Below are positions 8,828 through 18,325 of a stretch of 64,000 bases of DNA, piece by piece (positions within the stretch are counted from its first letter, which is position 1; each line of letters starts with the position of its first letter). Origin of the DNA: Winogradskyella forsetii (GTDB lineage: Bacteria; Bacteroidota; Bacteroidia; Flavobacteriales; Flavobacteriaceae); contig NZ_CP053348.1 in assembly GCF_013394595.1 (NCBI RefSeq), positions 4,436,501-4,500,500 on the forward strand. Reading direction: 5' to 3'. The position numbers and the translations under genes were made by a program. A model generated the notes under the pieces. It saw only the letters and a program-made list of their open reading frames with translations, searched no databases and was not told the origin of the DNA.

Positions 8828-8862
8828 ATACCCAATCTCTTCTAAAATAGAGGTTGGGTTAT
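8828..8862. terminator. convergent terminator between DUF3871-like and HEPN genes
   Basis: CCCAATCTCT-TCTAAAAT-AGAGGTTGGG is a stem with one mismatch, flanked by AT-rich sequence on both sides. It lies between two convergent genes and overlaps the stop codon of the HEPN gene. Confidence 0.65.
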
Positions 8863-10640
8863 TCTATAAAATCTGATAAAACTGAAAGCTTATTCAAGTC
8901 GGAACTATAATGTTTGGAAATTCTATTTAGATAATCCCTTATTTCCTGCTCCAGACCCATTAACCATTTTTTATGTTTTTTTAGGAAAAAGGAATACTTA
9001 GAAATGGAATCTATTTTATCTTGAATCATGAATATTTCAGATTTTAAAAGAACATTATTTTCGCTATTCTCAAAAAAAGATTTAATAGTTTTAGGGTTCA
9101 ACTCATCTAAATTAAAACATCTCTTTATGAATACTCTACTTAAAAAATCATTTACTGAAGAAATATCATTTTTTATATCTTCTTCTAAATTGAGGATTAG
9201 GACATCAATATTATTATTAACAACCAAGTTAACTGAAAGAAATTGCTTTATTTCTTCTAAATTATTCTTAACATAATCTTTGAGAGATGAGTTGTTATCA
9301 CTCAAAATCTTAAAAAATGAAACAACTTCATCAAGTGTGGGAAAAGTATAATTTTGTTTGGCTAATATTTTTTTTAATTGAACCAATGAATTATCAAGTT
9401 CATAAAAAAACCTTAATAAGAATCTGATGTCTGTTAATAAATCATAAGAGTTTAGTTTATCACTTTCTATACCGTTTAATTCTCCATGCATAAATTTATT
9501 TCGCATCTCAGGTATGTGATATTGATAATAATCTAAATAATTCAAAATATCTGATTCTCTTACCACATTTATTTTGTCATAAACCCTTCTTTTCACTTTT
9601 GCTCCCATAATTTTAGACATATCAGCAAAAAGTCCTTCTATTTGGGTTAATGCAATGCCATAGAAGCTAACCCATTTTTGTTTATTAAATAAAAACTCAA
9701 GCTCATATATTACCTTTATTCTATGCTGACTTATAGGTAATACTCCTAAGTAATATTTTATGTCTTGAAAGTAGTGTTGTGTAGAGTAGTTTTTAAATAG
9801 TTTAGAGTAAAAAAGGCGCTTATTATTAAAATATAAATTTCTATAACTCTCATCTTCTTCATAAATAGTTGTGTCTATTAAACGATGATATACCTTTTCA
9901 ATTAGTTCATGATTAAAGTATCCTTCTGAATAAGCTCTTGATGAGTAGTATGGGAAATCTAAAATTCCACCAAAATTCCAATCTGGAAAATTGAAAGGTA
10001 GTTTTGTTACTTTGGTAATAGCTCTTTCTTTAATTTTCTCTCCATATCTATAAGCCAGAATATCTTGTTGTTCACTAATACACCTTTTGTAATAATCTAA
10101 AAACATTCTTTCACTTTGGTTAGATGGTGGCTTTTCTTCTTTCAAATAATGCTTAGAAATGTAAGGGGTACTAGAATATTTGGTAACCAATTTTGTTATT
10201 TCTAATAAATGAAGTTCTGATTCTTCTTTTAAATAATTAAAATGTGTCTTTGGTAACTCTTTAAATCTAATAATCTCATTTAAATACTTGTCTTTAGCAC
10301 TTAGGTTAGGTTCTTTTTTAGTTATATCAATGCGCTTTCCATTATCTCCTATTTTGTAGATATGGGCCTTTAATCTATTGTTAAATCCAAAATGTTTTAA
10401 AACTTGAGAAGTTTTTTTTTGAATAGATGACTCATCATTTTTAAGGTTTCGGTTTACTGGGTATATAATTTTTAATGAGTTAAAAATGATTTCATCTAAT
10501 GTTTCATACTTAAAAATATTATCACCAAGAGCAGTTATTAAGTCATTTCGAAAATCATCTAAATTACCAATGCTTTTGTTTCTTTTTCTGAAAGTGTACT
10601 TATCTATATAGATGTATTTGTTTTTCTTCTTTAATGGCAT
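8859..10640 (-). CDS. HEPN-motif protein, last gene of the Hachiman-type operon
   Basis: A 593-aa soluble protein. Residues 380-385 read RNKFMH, the R-x4-H signature (RN at its start) of HEPN domains, within a helical region (~315-430) containing YGIALTQIEGLFADM before it and LLRFFYELDN after it. HEPN domains are often RNases in antiviral and toxin-antitoxin systems. The N-terminal 300 residues are not recognised. The start overlaps the end of the CoiA-like gene by 10 bp, so it is the fifth gene of the operon. I infer an RNase effector; that needs Arg380 and His385. Confidence 0.65.
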   Translation of the reverse strand: MPLKKKNKYIYIDKYTFRKRNKSIGNLDDFRNDLITALGDNIFKYETLDEIIFNSLKIIYPVNRNLKNDESSIQKKTSQVLKHFGFNNRLKAHIYKIGDNGKRIDITKKEPNLSAKDKYLNEIIRFKELPKTHFNYLKEESELHLLEITKLVTKYSSTPYISKHYLKEEKPPSNQSERMFLDYYKRCISEQQDILAYRYGEKIKERAITKVTKLPFNFPDWNFGGILDFPYYSSRAYSEGYFNHELIEKVYHRLIDTTIYEEDESYRNLYFNNKRLFYSKLFKNYSTQHYFQDIKYYLGVLPISQHRIKVIYELEFLFNKQKWVSFYGIALTQIEGLFADMSKIMGAKVKRRVYDKINVVRESDILNYLDYYQYHIPEMRNKFMHGELNGIESDKLNSYDLLTDIRFLLRFFYELDNSLVQLKKILAKQNYTFPTLDEVVSFFKILSDNNSSLKDYVKNNLEEIKQFLSVNLVVNNNIDVLILNLEEDIKNDISSVNDFLSRVFIKRCFNLDELNPKTIKSFFENSENNVLLKSEIFMIQDKIDSISKYSFFLKKHKKWLMGLEQEIRDYLNRISKHYSSDLNKLSVLSDFIE

Positions 10641-12286
10641 AGTTCAGGGTATAAATGCATAAAAAGTTGAGCGAAATTTTTATCAATTTCTTGCTGAACA
10701 TTTTTGTAATTGTTTAGTTTATTTTGAAATGTCCCTTTTTTATCTAATAAAATTACTTTTTCAAATAATTCTGTAGATTTTAGAGTAGTTTCTATATAGG
10801 ACCAGTATTCTGGATAATTATGGATAGCATAATTAAGCAAAGCTATCCACCCTTTAAATTTGAAGCCAATTATTTGCTTTGCTAAGCAGCTTTCTATAAT
10901 ACAAAGAACTCTTTGTGATTTATATTCAAACAAAGTATCTATTAACCATTTTGGAGTATAATTAGCAAGTCCATATACCAAAACACTTCTTTGAAAATCA
11001 TTATTCGAGTCTTCAAAATAATTTCCCAATAAGGGGGTGTCAATTTTAGAAAATTTAAAACCTTTTCTAAATAATAGTTTTAAGAACCTCTCTTTTTGGT
11101 GAATTTCAACATTGTTATAGAGATAATAAAACACATTTTTGCTTGTAGTCTTATGGTTTATGTTAACATCCAAATCTATTTGATAAGACTCTAAAATAAA
11201 CTTTAAAAATTCATAATCTGATTCATTACCTTTTTCCAACCAATCAAATATTTTTTCTCTTTCATCTAATTTTAGTCTTTGATTTAAAAATTTTAATTCT
11301 TCATCATCAAAATCATTTAATTCATTTTTTAGCTTACTAAAGTCAGATTTATACTTTTCTTTTTCAACACCTATAGCTTCTATGAAATCATGAATTTTAG
11401 ATGCTATTCTATCTTGCTCTTTTTGAAGTCTTTTTTCTTCTTTTTGTTTCTCTATTTGTTCTTGATTTCTTTTCTGAATAATTAGTTTTTCCTCTTTATT
11501 CTTTAAGAAATTATACAAATAAACTTCATTGTTTTCTTTGTCAAACTGTAATTTATCTAAGGTTATATCTACTTCATTCCATTCATCATAAAATTGATTT
11601 TTAGTATTTAAATGAGTTTGTTTAAACTTACAGTTAAGTTGGAAGTCAGTAGTATCTTTAAATCTAAAATAATTCTGATGTTTAGATAAGTATTTAATAT
11701 CTAGTTCAGTTGTAGTTTTACCTTCTACATCAAAATTGTCAAGAATCCATATTAAATAAATACCCTTTTCTTTATAAAAATCATATCTTCCTAAAATGTA
11801 CTTTTGTGATAAGGTGGATAACTGAATTTCAAACACTATTTTTTTGTCTAAATACTTACAATATACATCTGGTTTTCTTCTTTTTCCTTTATCATTAAAA
11901 ATGAAAAAGTTATCAATCTTTACTTCAGAAATATTATTAGTTTCTTTTAGAAGTTCTCCTATTCTGTTTTTTAAAAAGATGTGTCTAGGGGATTCCTTAG
12001 CAATTAGTATCTGGGTATAGATTTCCTGCTCTTTGTTAGACAATGATTCTTCTTTTAATTCGCAATATTCTGAATTAGGAAAATGTTTTAAATAAAAAGT
12101 TCTTTTGTTACTTTTTGAAAGACTTAGTTTTTGCCTACATTCCAAACAAAGAAAAGTAATATTACCTCTATTGTATTCAGTTCTTATTTCATCACCTTCC
12201 TGTTTATTTTTAAAATACTCATCTGATTCAATAATTTTACCTGTTTCTTTAATTATTGCTGATTTTATAGTTCTTTCAAATGCCAT
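10631..12286 (-). CDS. CoiA-like zinc-finger and PD-(D/E)xK nuclease domain protein
   Basis: A 551-aa protein. An N-terminal zinc site is formed by C47, C50, H68 and C75. It is followed by a nuclease-like domain with KRRKPDVYC (D140), KIVFEIQLST (E153, Q155) and GRYDFYKEKGIYLIWIL, the arrangement seen in CoiA competence proteins. A Lys/Glu-rich coiled coil spans ~260-340, and the last 200 residues are helical and unknown. Real CoiA acts in natural transformation; here the gene sits 8 bp behind the Shedu-like gene inside a defence operon, so a DNA-processing or sensing role in immunity is more likely. Confidence 0.7.
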   Translation of the reverse strand: MAFERTIKSAIIKETGKIIESDEYFKNKQEGDEIRTEYNRGNITFLCLECRQKLSLSKSNKRTFYLKHFPNSEYCELKEESLSNKEQEIYTQILIAKESPRHIFLKNRIGELLKETNNISEVKIDNFFIFNDKGKRRKPDVYCKYLDKKIVFEIQLSTLSQKYILGRYDFYKEKGIYLIWILDNFDVEGKTTTELDIKYLSKHQNYFRFKDTTDFQLNCKFKQTHLNTKNQFYDEWNEVDITLDKLQFDKENNEVYLYNFLKNKEEKLIIQKRNQEQIEKQKEEKRLQKEQDRIASKIHDFIEAIGVEKEKYKSDFSKLKNELNDFDDEELKFLNQRLKLDEREKIFDWLEKGNESDYEFLKFILESYQIDLDVNINHKTTSKNVFYYLYNNVEIHQKERFLKLLFRKGFKFSKIDTPLLGNYFEDSNNDFQRSVLVYGLANYTPKWLIDTLFEYKSQRVLCIIESCLAKQIIGFKFKGWIALLNYAIHNYPEYWSYIETTLKSTELFEKVILLDKKGTFQNKLNNYKNVQQEIDKNFAQLFMHLYPELCH

Positions 12287-12294
12287 TTAAAATC

Positions 12295-13497
12295 TTATCG
12301 TTTTTTTATTTGTTCTATGGTCATTTTTAGCCTTTCTATTAAGTCATCATAGGTAATTATATCTATTACATTTTTATACTTCCTCTTAATCACTTCGAAG
12401 TCTTTTTTCTGACTTCTGGTCAAATCATTTTCTCTCCCCATTATTATGAATCCTTGAGGGTTGATAATTTTAATCTCAAAATCCTTTGGAAGATTATCTT
12501 TTAATTTTTCTAATAATTTCTTTTCTCCTCTACCTCCCCATCTATTTAGATAGTATATATATTTTTCTAACTGCATTATTGTTCCAGAAAGCTCTCTTTT
12601 AGGAATATGATTTTTTCGATAAAGGCTATGTGACATTATTGAGTCATTTGATGGCTTTTTTACTTCAATTATATCTATATGCCCATTACCATCAACCAAA
12701 AGGAAATCCAAGAATTTGTTCTTGAAGTCAGCCTTGATATGTGTGCTTTTAAATGCTCTGATATACTTTGGATATAGAAGTAGGATTATTTCAAGGATTT
12801 CATCTTGCCACTGGTCTTCATTGTAAGAATTAATATGGCTTAGCATGTCTTCTAATTTTTCAAGAATGGTAGTATATTTCTCTAATTCATATGCTTTAAA
12901 AATTTTAGATAACCCCTTACCTTTTTTACTTATTTTTTTATTGAGATAACGATTAAATTTTTTTTCAACATCAGGAACATCTTCAAAGTAATTTCTGAGA
13001 ATTGTAGAAACTCTTGACTCAGTATAAAGCCTTTTTTCATAACTATTTGGAAAGCTTTTTATAATTTGTTTGAATGCATCAAAAGGAATAGCATTAGGAT
13101 TATTTCCACCAATGAATAAATCTTGATTTACTAAACCTTCTATTTGTTTGAAAACAGAGTATTTAACATCAGCTAAAAAAAACTTTAGTTCAAAATCAAT
13201 ATCTTCATGAAAGTAAATATCAACATTTTCAACCAAGACATTTTTCACAATTTTAAAATAAGAATCTTCTTTATTGGCAAAAAGAAATGATATAGGGTAA
13301 GGCTCATCTTCATAAATATCATCATCAATTTCTTCTTCTTCCAAATCAATAAAGACATCCTTGTTTTCAAAATAAAAAATAGATTTTATTATTGCATGTC
13401 CCTTTTCTGTTAAATCTTTTCTTACCCAATCACTGTAGGTGAAATCAGAACTATATGTGAAAATTATATTATTATCTACTCTTCTAAAACTTATCAT
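12295..13497 (-). CDS. Shedu-like (DUF4263) PD-(D/E)xK nuclease
   Basis: A 400-aa protein. The C-terminal half matches the DUF4263 nuclease of Shedu antiphage proteins: E233 (WQDEILEIIL), D264 (KFLDFLLVDG), E278-x-K280 (IIEVKKP), Q309 (IMQLEKYIYYL) and PQGFIIMGRE near 347-356. The N-terminal ~200 residues are a variable, probably sensing region with an acidic stretch near 52-64. The start codon overlaps the hamB stop as ATGA. Shedu normally acts alone as an oligomeric nuclease; here it is coupled to a Hachiman helicase gene, which suggests a joint complex or stacked defence. Confidence 0.8.
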   Translation of the reverse strand: MISFRRVDNNIIFTYSSDFTYSDWVRKDLTEKGHAIIKSIFYFENKDVFIDLEEEEIDDDIYEDEPYPISFLFANKEDSYFKIVKNVLVENVDIYFHEDIDFELKFFLADVKYSVFKQIEGLVNQDLFIGGNNPNAIPFDAFKQIIKSFPNSYEKRLYTESRVSTILRNYFEDVPDVEKKFNRYLNKKISKKGKGLSKIFKAYELEKYTTILEKLEDMLSHINSYNEDQWQDEILEIILLLYPKYIRAFKSTHIKADFKNKFLDFLLVDGNGHIDIIEVKKPSNDSIMSHSLYRKNHIPKRELSGTIMQLEKYIYYLNRWGGRGEKKLLEKLKDNLPKDFEIKIINPQGFIIMGRENDLTRSQKKDFEVIKRKYKNVIDIITYDDLIERLKMTIEQIKKR

Positions 13498-16019
13498 GTT
13501 TCTTTCCCTATATCTATGTTTCTTTGAATATCATCTATAATAATCGTTGACAACCCTAATTGTTCAAAATCCTGTTTTTTCAACCAATCTATACATTCAT
13601 TTTTGGACATTTTTGATTCAGGTATAAACTCAGATAATTCAATAACTGTATTTCTTGATAAGCCTAATGATAGCATTGATAAATGAGTTTTCTGAGACAC
13701 ACCAAACTCTAACCATAAATTTAACTCAGGGATGTTTGATTCTAACTCAGGCATACCATTTAGCTCCAAAAAATATCTTAATACATCTATATAACAACTA
13801 GAGTCTTTAGCAAATCTGAACCTTACAAAATTTTCTACATTACTCATAACTTCTCTAATCACAATAGGTAAAGTTTTGTTCTTTTTATTGTGTTTTTGAT
13901 AAGACTTATAGCTACTTGAAATCAATAGAGATAAAGGTCTACCTCTCATCCAGTTTACAAGTAAAATGGCTCTTGATAAATTTAGCTGATGAGGGTAGTC
14001 TGAAATTGTTTTGCCTATTCTTCCAACTAATTTACTGTATTCATCTATAGCATTTTCATCTTCAGGATAAACAGGAATTAATTCATCAATTCTATCTATA
14101 TTTTCTTTAAAATAATCAAATAAGTTTTGTTGTGCTATAGGAGAAATTCCAGGATTTCTTTTAATTATATAATCAGGAAGAATTATTGTTGGTTTTATTT
14201 CTAAAAACAACTTTTGTAAGTCTTGATGGAAATTGGATTTTAAATTAAAGTCATTGTTCAAAAACTTGATGTAATAATAACCAAATGCAAATTCTAAATC
14301 TTGTCTTCTTTCAGCAATATCTCTTGGAGTATCATTTTTAATATAATCTAATAATTCTTGATGATTTTTTTCGACATTGTCTATGGCTCTTCTTATTAAT
14401 TGTTTTGATTTATTAGGGTTAGGTTTGATATCCCATTTATGCGGATTAACACATATTATATTACCACTAAACTCTTTTCCCCATCTACCAGCTCTTCCTG
14501 CAAGATTCCAAAAATCATTCTGACTTAGTGGATTATTTTTTCCTCTATTTGGCTTTCTAATGAAGATTGATTTTGAAGGTAGATTTATTCCCTCCAATAA
14601 AGTTGAAGTGCATATTAAGTATTTGATATATCCTTCTTTAAATAGTTTTTCAACTTCCTGTCTAATTAGTAGAGGCATATTTCCATAATGAAAGGCTATG
14701 CCTTTGCCTAGCACTTTTACCAATGTATAATCTTTATGAATTGTTTTTTTTACTAATTTTTGAAGTTCAAGAATATTTTCATTTATGTCACTATCATCTA
14801 ACAACTCATATAACATTAATGCTTTTTTTTCTGATTCAGCAGCACCATTAGAATAGATGATATTTCCGCTTTGGTTTGCTGATATTGCATGGCTTAAAAA
14901 GGTAATTATCTTAGTGGTGTTAGTTGATGGTCTATCTTTTAAATCAATTTGACCTAAAAGTATGTTTTTGTCTATTAAGCAAAGATTCAAATTCCATTTG
15001 TCTGACTTTCTTGGAAATTGAGTTGCATATATTAAATTCTGATTTACAGATACGAATTGAGTATTTACCTTTTCCTTTCTACTTTTATTTTCTACATTAT
15101 CAAGTAAAATTTCAGGGTTTGATGTGAATGGGCTTGAAAAATAGACCTTTACATTTTGATTATTTTTTACAACATCTTCTATTTTTTGTTGTAAAAGAAT
15201 TCCTCTGTTTCCATCATCTATTTTATGGGCTTCGTCAATAATTAATAAATCTATTTTAGTTTTATGGTCAATTAAAAACCAATGAAGCCTTTCTTGAGTA
15301 AACACAAAAACATTTGATGTGTTTTGGTCAATCTCACTATGAGGTACTGTAGAGATATTGACATTCTTGATTTTATAATCTCTTACTAAGTCTTTTAAAT
15401 CAGATTCAATCTGGCTTATTAATGCTCTAGTTGGTACAATGTAGGCTATATTTTGTTTTTTGTTTATTAACTCTTCTACCAAAATTGTACATAAAATAAA
15501 AGACTTACCAGCAGAAGTAGGAGCAGAGATGCTTATTGTATCTGCGTTTTCATATACATTATGAACCTTTTTTTGAAACTTATTTAAATGAATTAGTTTA
15601 TTGCCAACAAAGACTGAATTTTCAATTTCAGTTCTTGTAGATTGTAATTTAAATCCTAAGGGGAAATAATCTTTATAATTACTATCAATAAATCCTCTTT
15701 TTACAGCTAAATCAATTGCTGGTTTATTTGTGAGGTTAGATAGAATAATTGCAGATGCATTTTTTTGAATATTCGTTGTTTGATTTTGAGAAATACAAGT
15801 TTGACATATTCTTAATGCTGCATCTAAATGAGTGTTATTGTCTGAGTAACTAAAAACAGATGCTATACCTAACATGTTATTCCAGTCTATTCTTTCTAAT
15901 AATGTTTCTTTGTTTTCATGCCATATTAGATTTGGTATAGTCTCACATACTGACAAAACAATTAAAGCATCATATTGTCTTTTAAAGCTATTTAAAGCAT
16001 AAATTTTATTTGAAATCAT
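13494..16019 (-). CDS. hamB: HamB: Hachiman superfamily 2 helicase
   Basis: An 841-aa Ski2/DEAD-like helicase. Motif I is SAPTSAGKSFIL (~165-176), motif Ia IVPTRAL, motif II LLIIDEAHKIDD (DEAH at ~262-265), motif III-like YFSSPF, and motif VI NLAGRAGRWGKEF. Pairing with a DUF1837 gene (hamA, overlapping ATGA) defines Hachiman, in which the helicase restrains and activates the HamA nuclease on damaged or phage DNA. The N-terminal 130 and C-terminal 250 residues are helical accessory regions. Second gene of a five-gene operon. Confidence 0.88.
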   Translation of the reverse strand: MISNKIYALNSFKRQYDALIVLSVCETIPNLIWHENKETLLERIDWNNMLGIASVFSYSDNNTHLDAALRICQTCISQNQTTNIQKNASAIILSNLTNKPAIDLAVKRGFIDSNYKDYFPLGFKLQSTRTEIENSVFVGNKLIHLNKFQKKVHNVYENADTISISAPTSAGKSFILCTILVEELINKKQNIAYIVPTRALISQIESDLKDLVRDYKIKNVNISTVPHSEIDQNTSNVFVFTQERLHWFLIDHKTKIDLLIIDEAHKIDDGNRGILLQQKIEDVVKNNQNVKVYFSSPFTSNPEILLDNVENKSRKEKVNTQFVSVNQNLIYATQFPRKSDKWNLNLCLIDKNILLGQIDLKDRPSTNTTKIITFLSHAISANQSGNIIYSNGAAESEKKALMLYELLDDSDINENILELQKLVKKTIHKDYTLVKVLGKGIAFHYGNMPLLIRQEVEKLFKEGYIKYLICTSTLLEGINLPSKSIFIRKPNRGKNNPLSQNDFWNLAGRAGRWGKEFSGNIICVNPHKWDIKPNPNKSKQLIRRAIDNVEKNHQELLDYIKNDTPRDIAERRQDLEFAFGYYYIKFLNNDFNLKSNFHQDLQKLFLEIKPTIILPDYIIKRNPGISPIAQQNLFDYFKENIDRIDELIPVYPEDENAIDEYSKLVGRIGKTISDYPHQLNLSRAILLVNWMRGRPLSLLISSSYKSYQKHNKKNKTLPIVIREVMSNVENFVRFRFAKDSSCYIDVLRYFLELNGMPELESNIPELNLWLEFGVSQKTHLSMLSLGLSRNTVIELSEFIPESKMSKNECIDWLKKQDFEQLGLSTIIIDDIQRNIDIGKET

Positions 16020-16960
16020 GCCTTAATAGTTTTTAAATAATACTTTCTGAAACTCTCTACAGAAGGGAATGGCATTATGAAAACATGAATTTCTTTATTA
16101 TCTAAACCTTTATACTTCTTAATTTGTGATGATATACCTTTATAATGATTGTCTAATTCTACCATAAGTTCTTTTTTGAACTCTTCTATACTTTTAGTAC
16201 TATCTTTATATTTTTCAGAATCATACCCAATAAAACAAATACCTTTGTACAATAATTTGTTTGATAAATCATTATCCTTGTCAAAATATGCTACAATCAG
16301 ATTTTCAAAATCTTCATTATTTATATTTTGATTGATATTATCAGTTATTAACAATAAATCTCTTTCTTGGGTTGATTTATAGCTATAGGTATCTAATAAG
16401 TATCCATTTAAACTTCTAAAACACTCGGCAAGTGCTTGAGAAATGTTTTTATACATTTTTGATTCACCCCAATAAAGGTTTAAAGTTTTGTTAGAACTAT
16501 CATATTTAACATGTATGCCATCAGAGCCTTGATAGTGTAATTGTCCAGATGTTTTTAATGACATTTTACTAATCAATTGAGGGATTTTTAATATTTCTAT
16601 GGTAAGTATATATAGTAATAATTCACCGCCTTCTCCTGTTTTCTTTAAATTCGTAAATAATTCAACAGCTTGTTTTTTTAGTTTAACGATTTTAGAAGTT
16701 GAGCCAGTTTCTTTGACTTCTTTTTTAGCTTCATCAATCTTTTTCTTAGGGATTGCGTAGTCAACTATTCTTTCATCAATGAAATCAATCAAATCTTCGA
16801 CTCTCAAATTTCCATTACCATCTTTTTTAATAGAATAACAATAACATTTTGCTTTAGTATCACTAACATTTACTTCAAAAGAAACTTTTTCAATTCTTGA
16901 AAATATCTCTCCTTTAGTTTTAATTAATAAGCTATTAATAGCTTTTTCAATTCTATCCAT
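16016..16960 (-). CDS. hamA: HamA: Hachiman DUF1837 nuclease
   Basis: A 314-aa protein with the DUF1837/HamA C-terminal domain: GEGGELLLYIL (~109-119), SDGIHVKYD (~146-154) and LYWGESKMYKN (~162-172), giving the E...D...ExK layout of a PD-(D/E)xK-like nuclease. HamA degrades DNA when released by HamB. It is the first gene of the operon, and its stop overlaps the hamB start (ATGA). Two small inverted repeats lie upstream and may be operators. Confidence 0.88.
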   Translation of the reverse strand: MDRIEKAINSLLIKTKGEIFSRIEKVSFEVNVSDTKAKCYCYSIKKDGNGNLRVEDLIDFIDERIVDYAIPKKKIDEAKKEVKETGSTSKIVKLKKQAVELFTNLKKTGEGGELLLYILTIEILKIPQLISKMSLKTSGQLHYQGSDGIHVKYDSSNKTLNLYWGESKMYKNISQALAECFRSLNGYLLDTYSYKSTQERDLLLITDNINQNINNEDFENLIVAYFDKDNDLSNKLLYKGICFIGYDSEKYKDSTKSIEEFKKELMVELDNHYKGISSQIKKYKGLDNKEIHVFIMPFPSVESFRKYYLKTIKA

Positions 16961-17280
16961 TTATTTTAATCTGGTTAATTTATACTTAAATCTTCAACAC
17001 TTTTTAAATGTTGAAAATTATACTTATCAAAGTCTTATTTTGATAGACCTTTAATTATTAATTAGTTATAAGGAGGACACTATAAATCTAAAGATATAAA
17101 GTTTAAAAAAGAATTTTTTTTAAAATTTTTTATGCCTTTCACCATTGCAAATGCAAAGCACCCTAGCTAAACACCCCCACTAACCTCAGCGAAAGGGGAA
17201 CCCCACCCCTTAGTATATATTCCAAAAATAATCTTGTCGGCTAAAATTATAACAAGGTGATAGCTGTTATTCTTTAGCTG
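16961..17280. promoter_or_regulatory. divergent control region between hamA and the 150-aa gene
   Basis: Non-coding, 320 bp. Near hamA are two short inverted repeats: TTCAACA...TGTTGAA at 16993-17015 and ATCAAAGTCTTATTTTGAT at 17026-17044. An unpaired AGGAGG lies at 17071-17076. Bases 17161-17211 form an unusually GC-rich patch for this DNA, with the stem AAGGGG (17193-17198) / CCCCTT (17206-17211). No clear TAnnTTTG box was found for the defence operon. Confidence 0.5.
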
Positions 17281-17733
17281 ATGGTAGAAGACATTTTGGA
17301 ACAAAACAAAAGTTCAACTCAAAATTTTAAAAACATGGTACAAATTGTAAACTTTAATGAAAGAGAATCAGATGATGGTTCTACTTTCTTTGCACTAACT
17401 ATTCAAGGTGGAGTAGAATTAGTAAAGTCAAAAGAAACAGGTAACTTCTATGCAACAATTAGAAAAACCTCAATCCCAAGCACCTTTGATGAAGCAACCT
17501 GTAAGGCTCTAGTTGGGTCTGAAGTACCAGGTGAGATTGTTAAGAAACCTTGTAAGCCTTATTCATATACAATTAAGGAAACTGGTGAGATTGTGGAACT
17601 ATCGCATAGATATGAATATGTTCCAGAAGAAGCACCTGCACCATCAGGAAAAGATGATATGAGTGAGTCAACTATTGATGACTTTGTGGTTTCAGAATCT
17701 TTAAAGCCTGAGGAACATCCTTTAATTGCATAA
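17281..17733 (+). CDS. small acidic protein of unknown function
   Basis: Up to 150 aa. A second in-frame ATG at 17335 (MVQIVNFNERESD) is the more likely start because conserved-looking sequence begins there and the preceding 18 residues are low-complexity. The core reads like a compact beta-rich domain (STFFALTIQGGVELVKS, GNFYATIRKTSIPS), followed by an acidic, Pro-rich tail (VPEEAPAPSGKDD). No motif is recognised. It lies upstream of the RadC-like gene in the same direction and may be co-transcribed. Confidence 0.6.
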   Translation: MVEDILEQNKSSTQNFKNMVQIVNFNERESDDGSTFFALTIQGGVELVKSKETGNFYATIRKTSIPSTFDEATCKALVGSEVPGEIVKKPCKPYSYTIKETGEIVELSHRYEYVPEEAPAPSGKDDMSESTIDDFVVSESLKPEEHPLIA

Positions 17734-17818
17734 CTGCAAAATAGTTTAATTGTGTCCAAAATTTATACAACTTATTATAAGTGCGCGTATAGGTTTTGGA
17801 CATTTTAATTTTTCAAAT

Positions 17819-18256
17819 ATGAATACAATTAAAGAAATCAGAGTTTCTTATTCTTCAGGAAATAAGGATAAGATTAAAATAACCAATAGCAAGGACACAT
17901 ATAATTTGTTCCTTTCTTGTTGGTCTAAAAAAATTATAGAATTACAAGAAGAATTTAAAGTATTATTGCTCAATAGAAATCATCAAGTGCTAGGTATATA
18001 TCCTTTATCTAAAGGTGGAGTTTCTGGAACAGTAGTAGATGCAAAATTAGTTTTTAGTGTTGCTTTGAAATGTAATGCTTCAAGTATAATAATTGCTCAT
18101 AACCATCCAAGTGGTAATTTAAAACCAAGTGATGCAGATTTAAGCTTGACTAAAAAACTGAAAAAAGCTGGAGCATATTTAGATATAGAGTTAATTGACC
18201 ATCTAATTATAACTAACAATGGATATTATAGTTTTATAGATGAATTGAAAATGTGA
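17819..18256 (+). CDS. RadC-like JAB/MPN domain protein
   Basis: A 145-aa protein when started at the ATG at 17819 (MNTIKEIRVSY), which gives the usual length for element-borne RadC proteins; an ORF extension to 17750 lacks support. The metal-binding motif is HNHPSGNLKPSDAD, typical of the RadC branch of the JAB/MPN fold, preceded by LLNRNHQVLGIYPLSKGG. The role of RadC is unsettled; such genes are very common on Bacteroidota integrative elements, consistent with the context. Confidence 0.85.
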   Translation: MNTIKEIRVSYSSGNKDKIKITNSKDTYNLFLSCWSKKIIELQEEFKVLLLNRNHQVLGIYPLSKGGVSGTVVDAKLVFSVALKCNASSIIIAHNHPSGNLKPSDADLSLTKKLKKAGAYLDIELIDHLIITNNGYYSFIDELKM

Positions 18257-18325
18257 TTGAAGTTATAACAGTTGCTTTTTGAGCTATTTTAAATAAAAAG
18301 AAAATTGAGAGATAGTTATAAATAG

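Noticed and set aside
8859..9300. Rightward ORF opposite the HEPN gene at 9028-9276 as a toxin-antitoxin partner
   Set aside because: It is a shadow of the HEPN coding strand without start context or recognisable features.
17071..17076. AGGAGG as a ribosome-binding site
   Set aside because: No start codon with an open frame follows at suitable distance, and Bacteroidota rarely rely on such sites.
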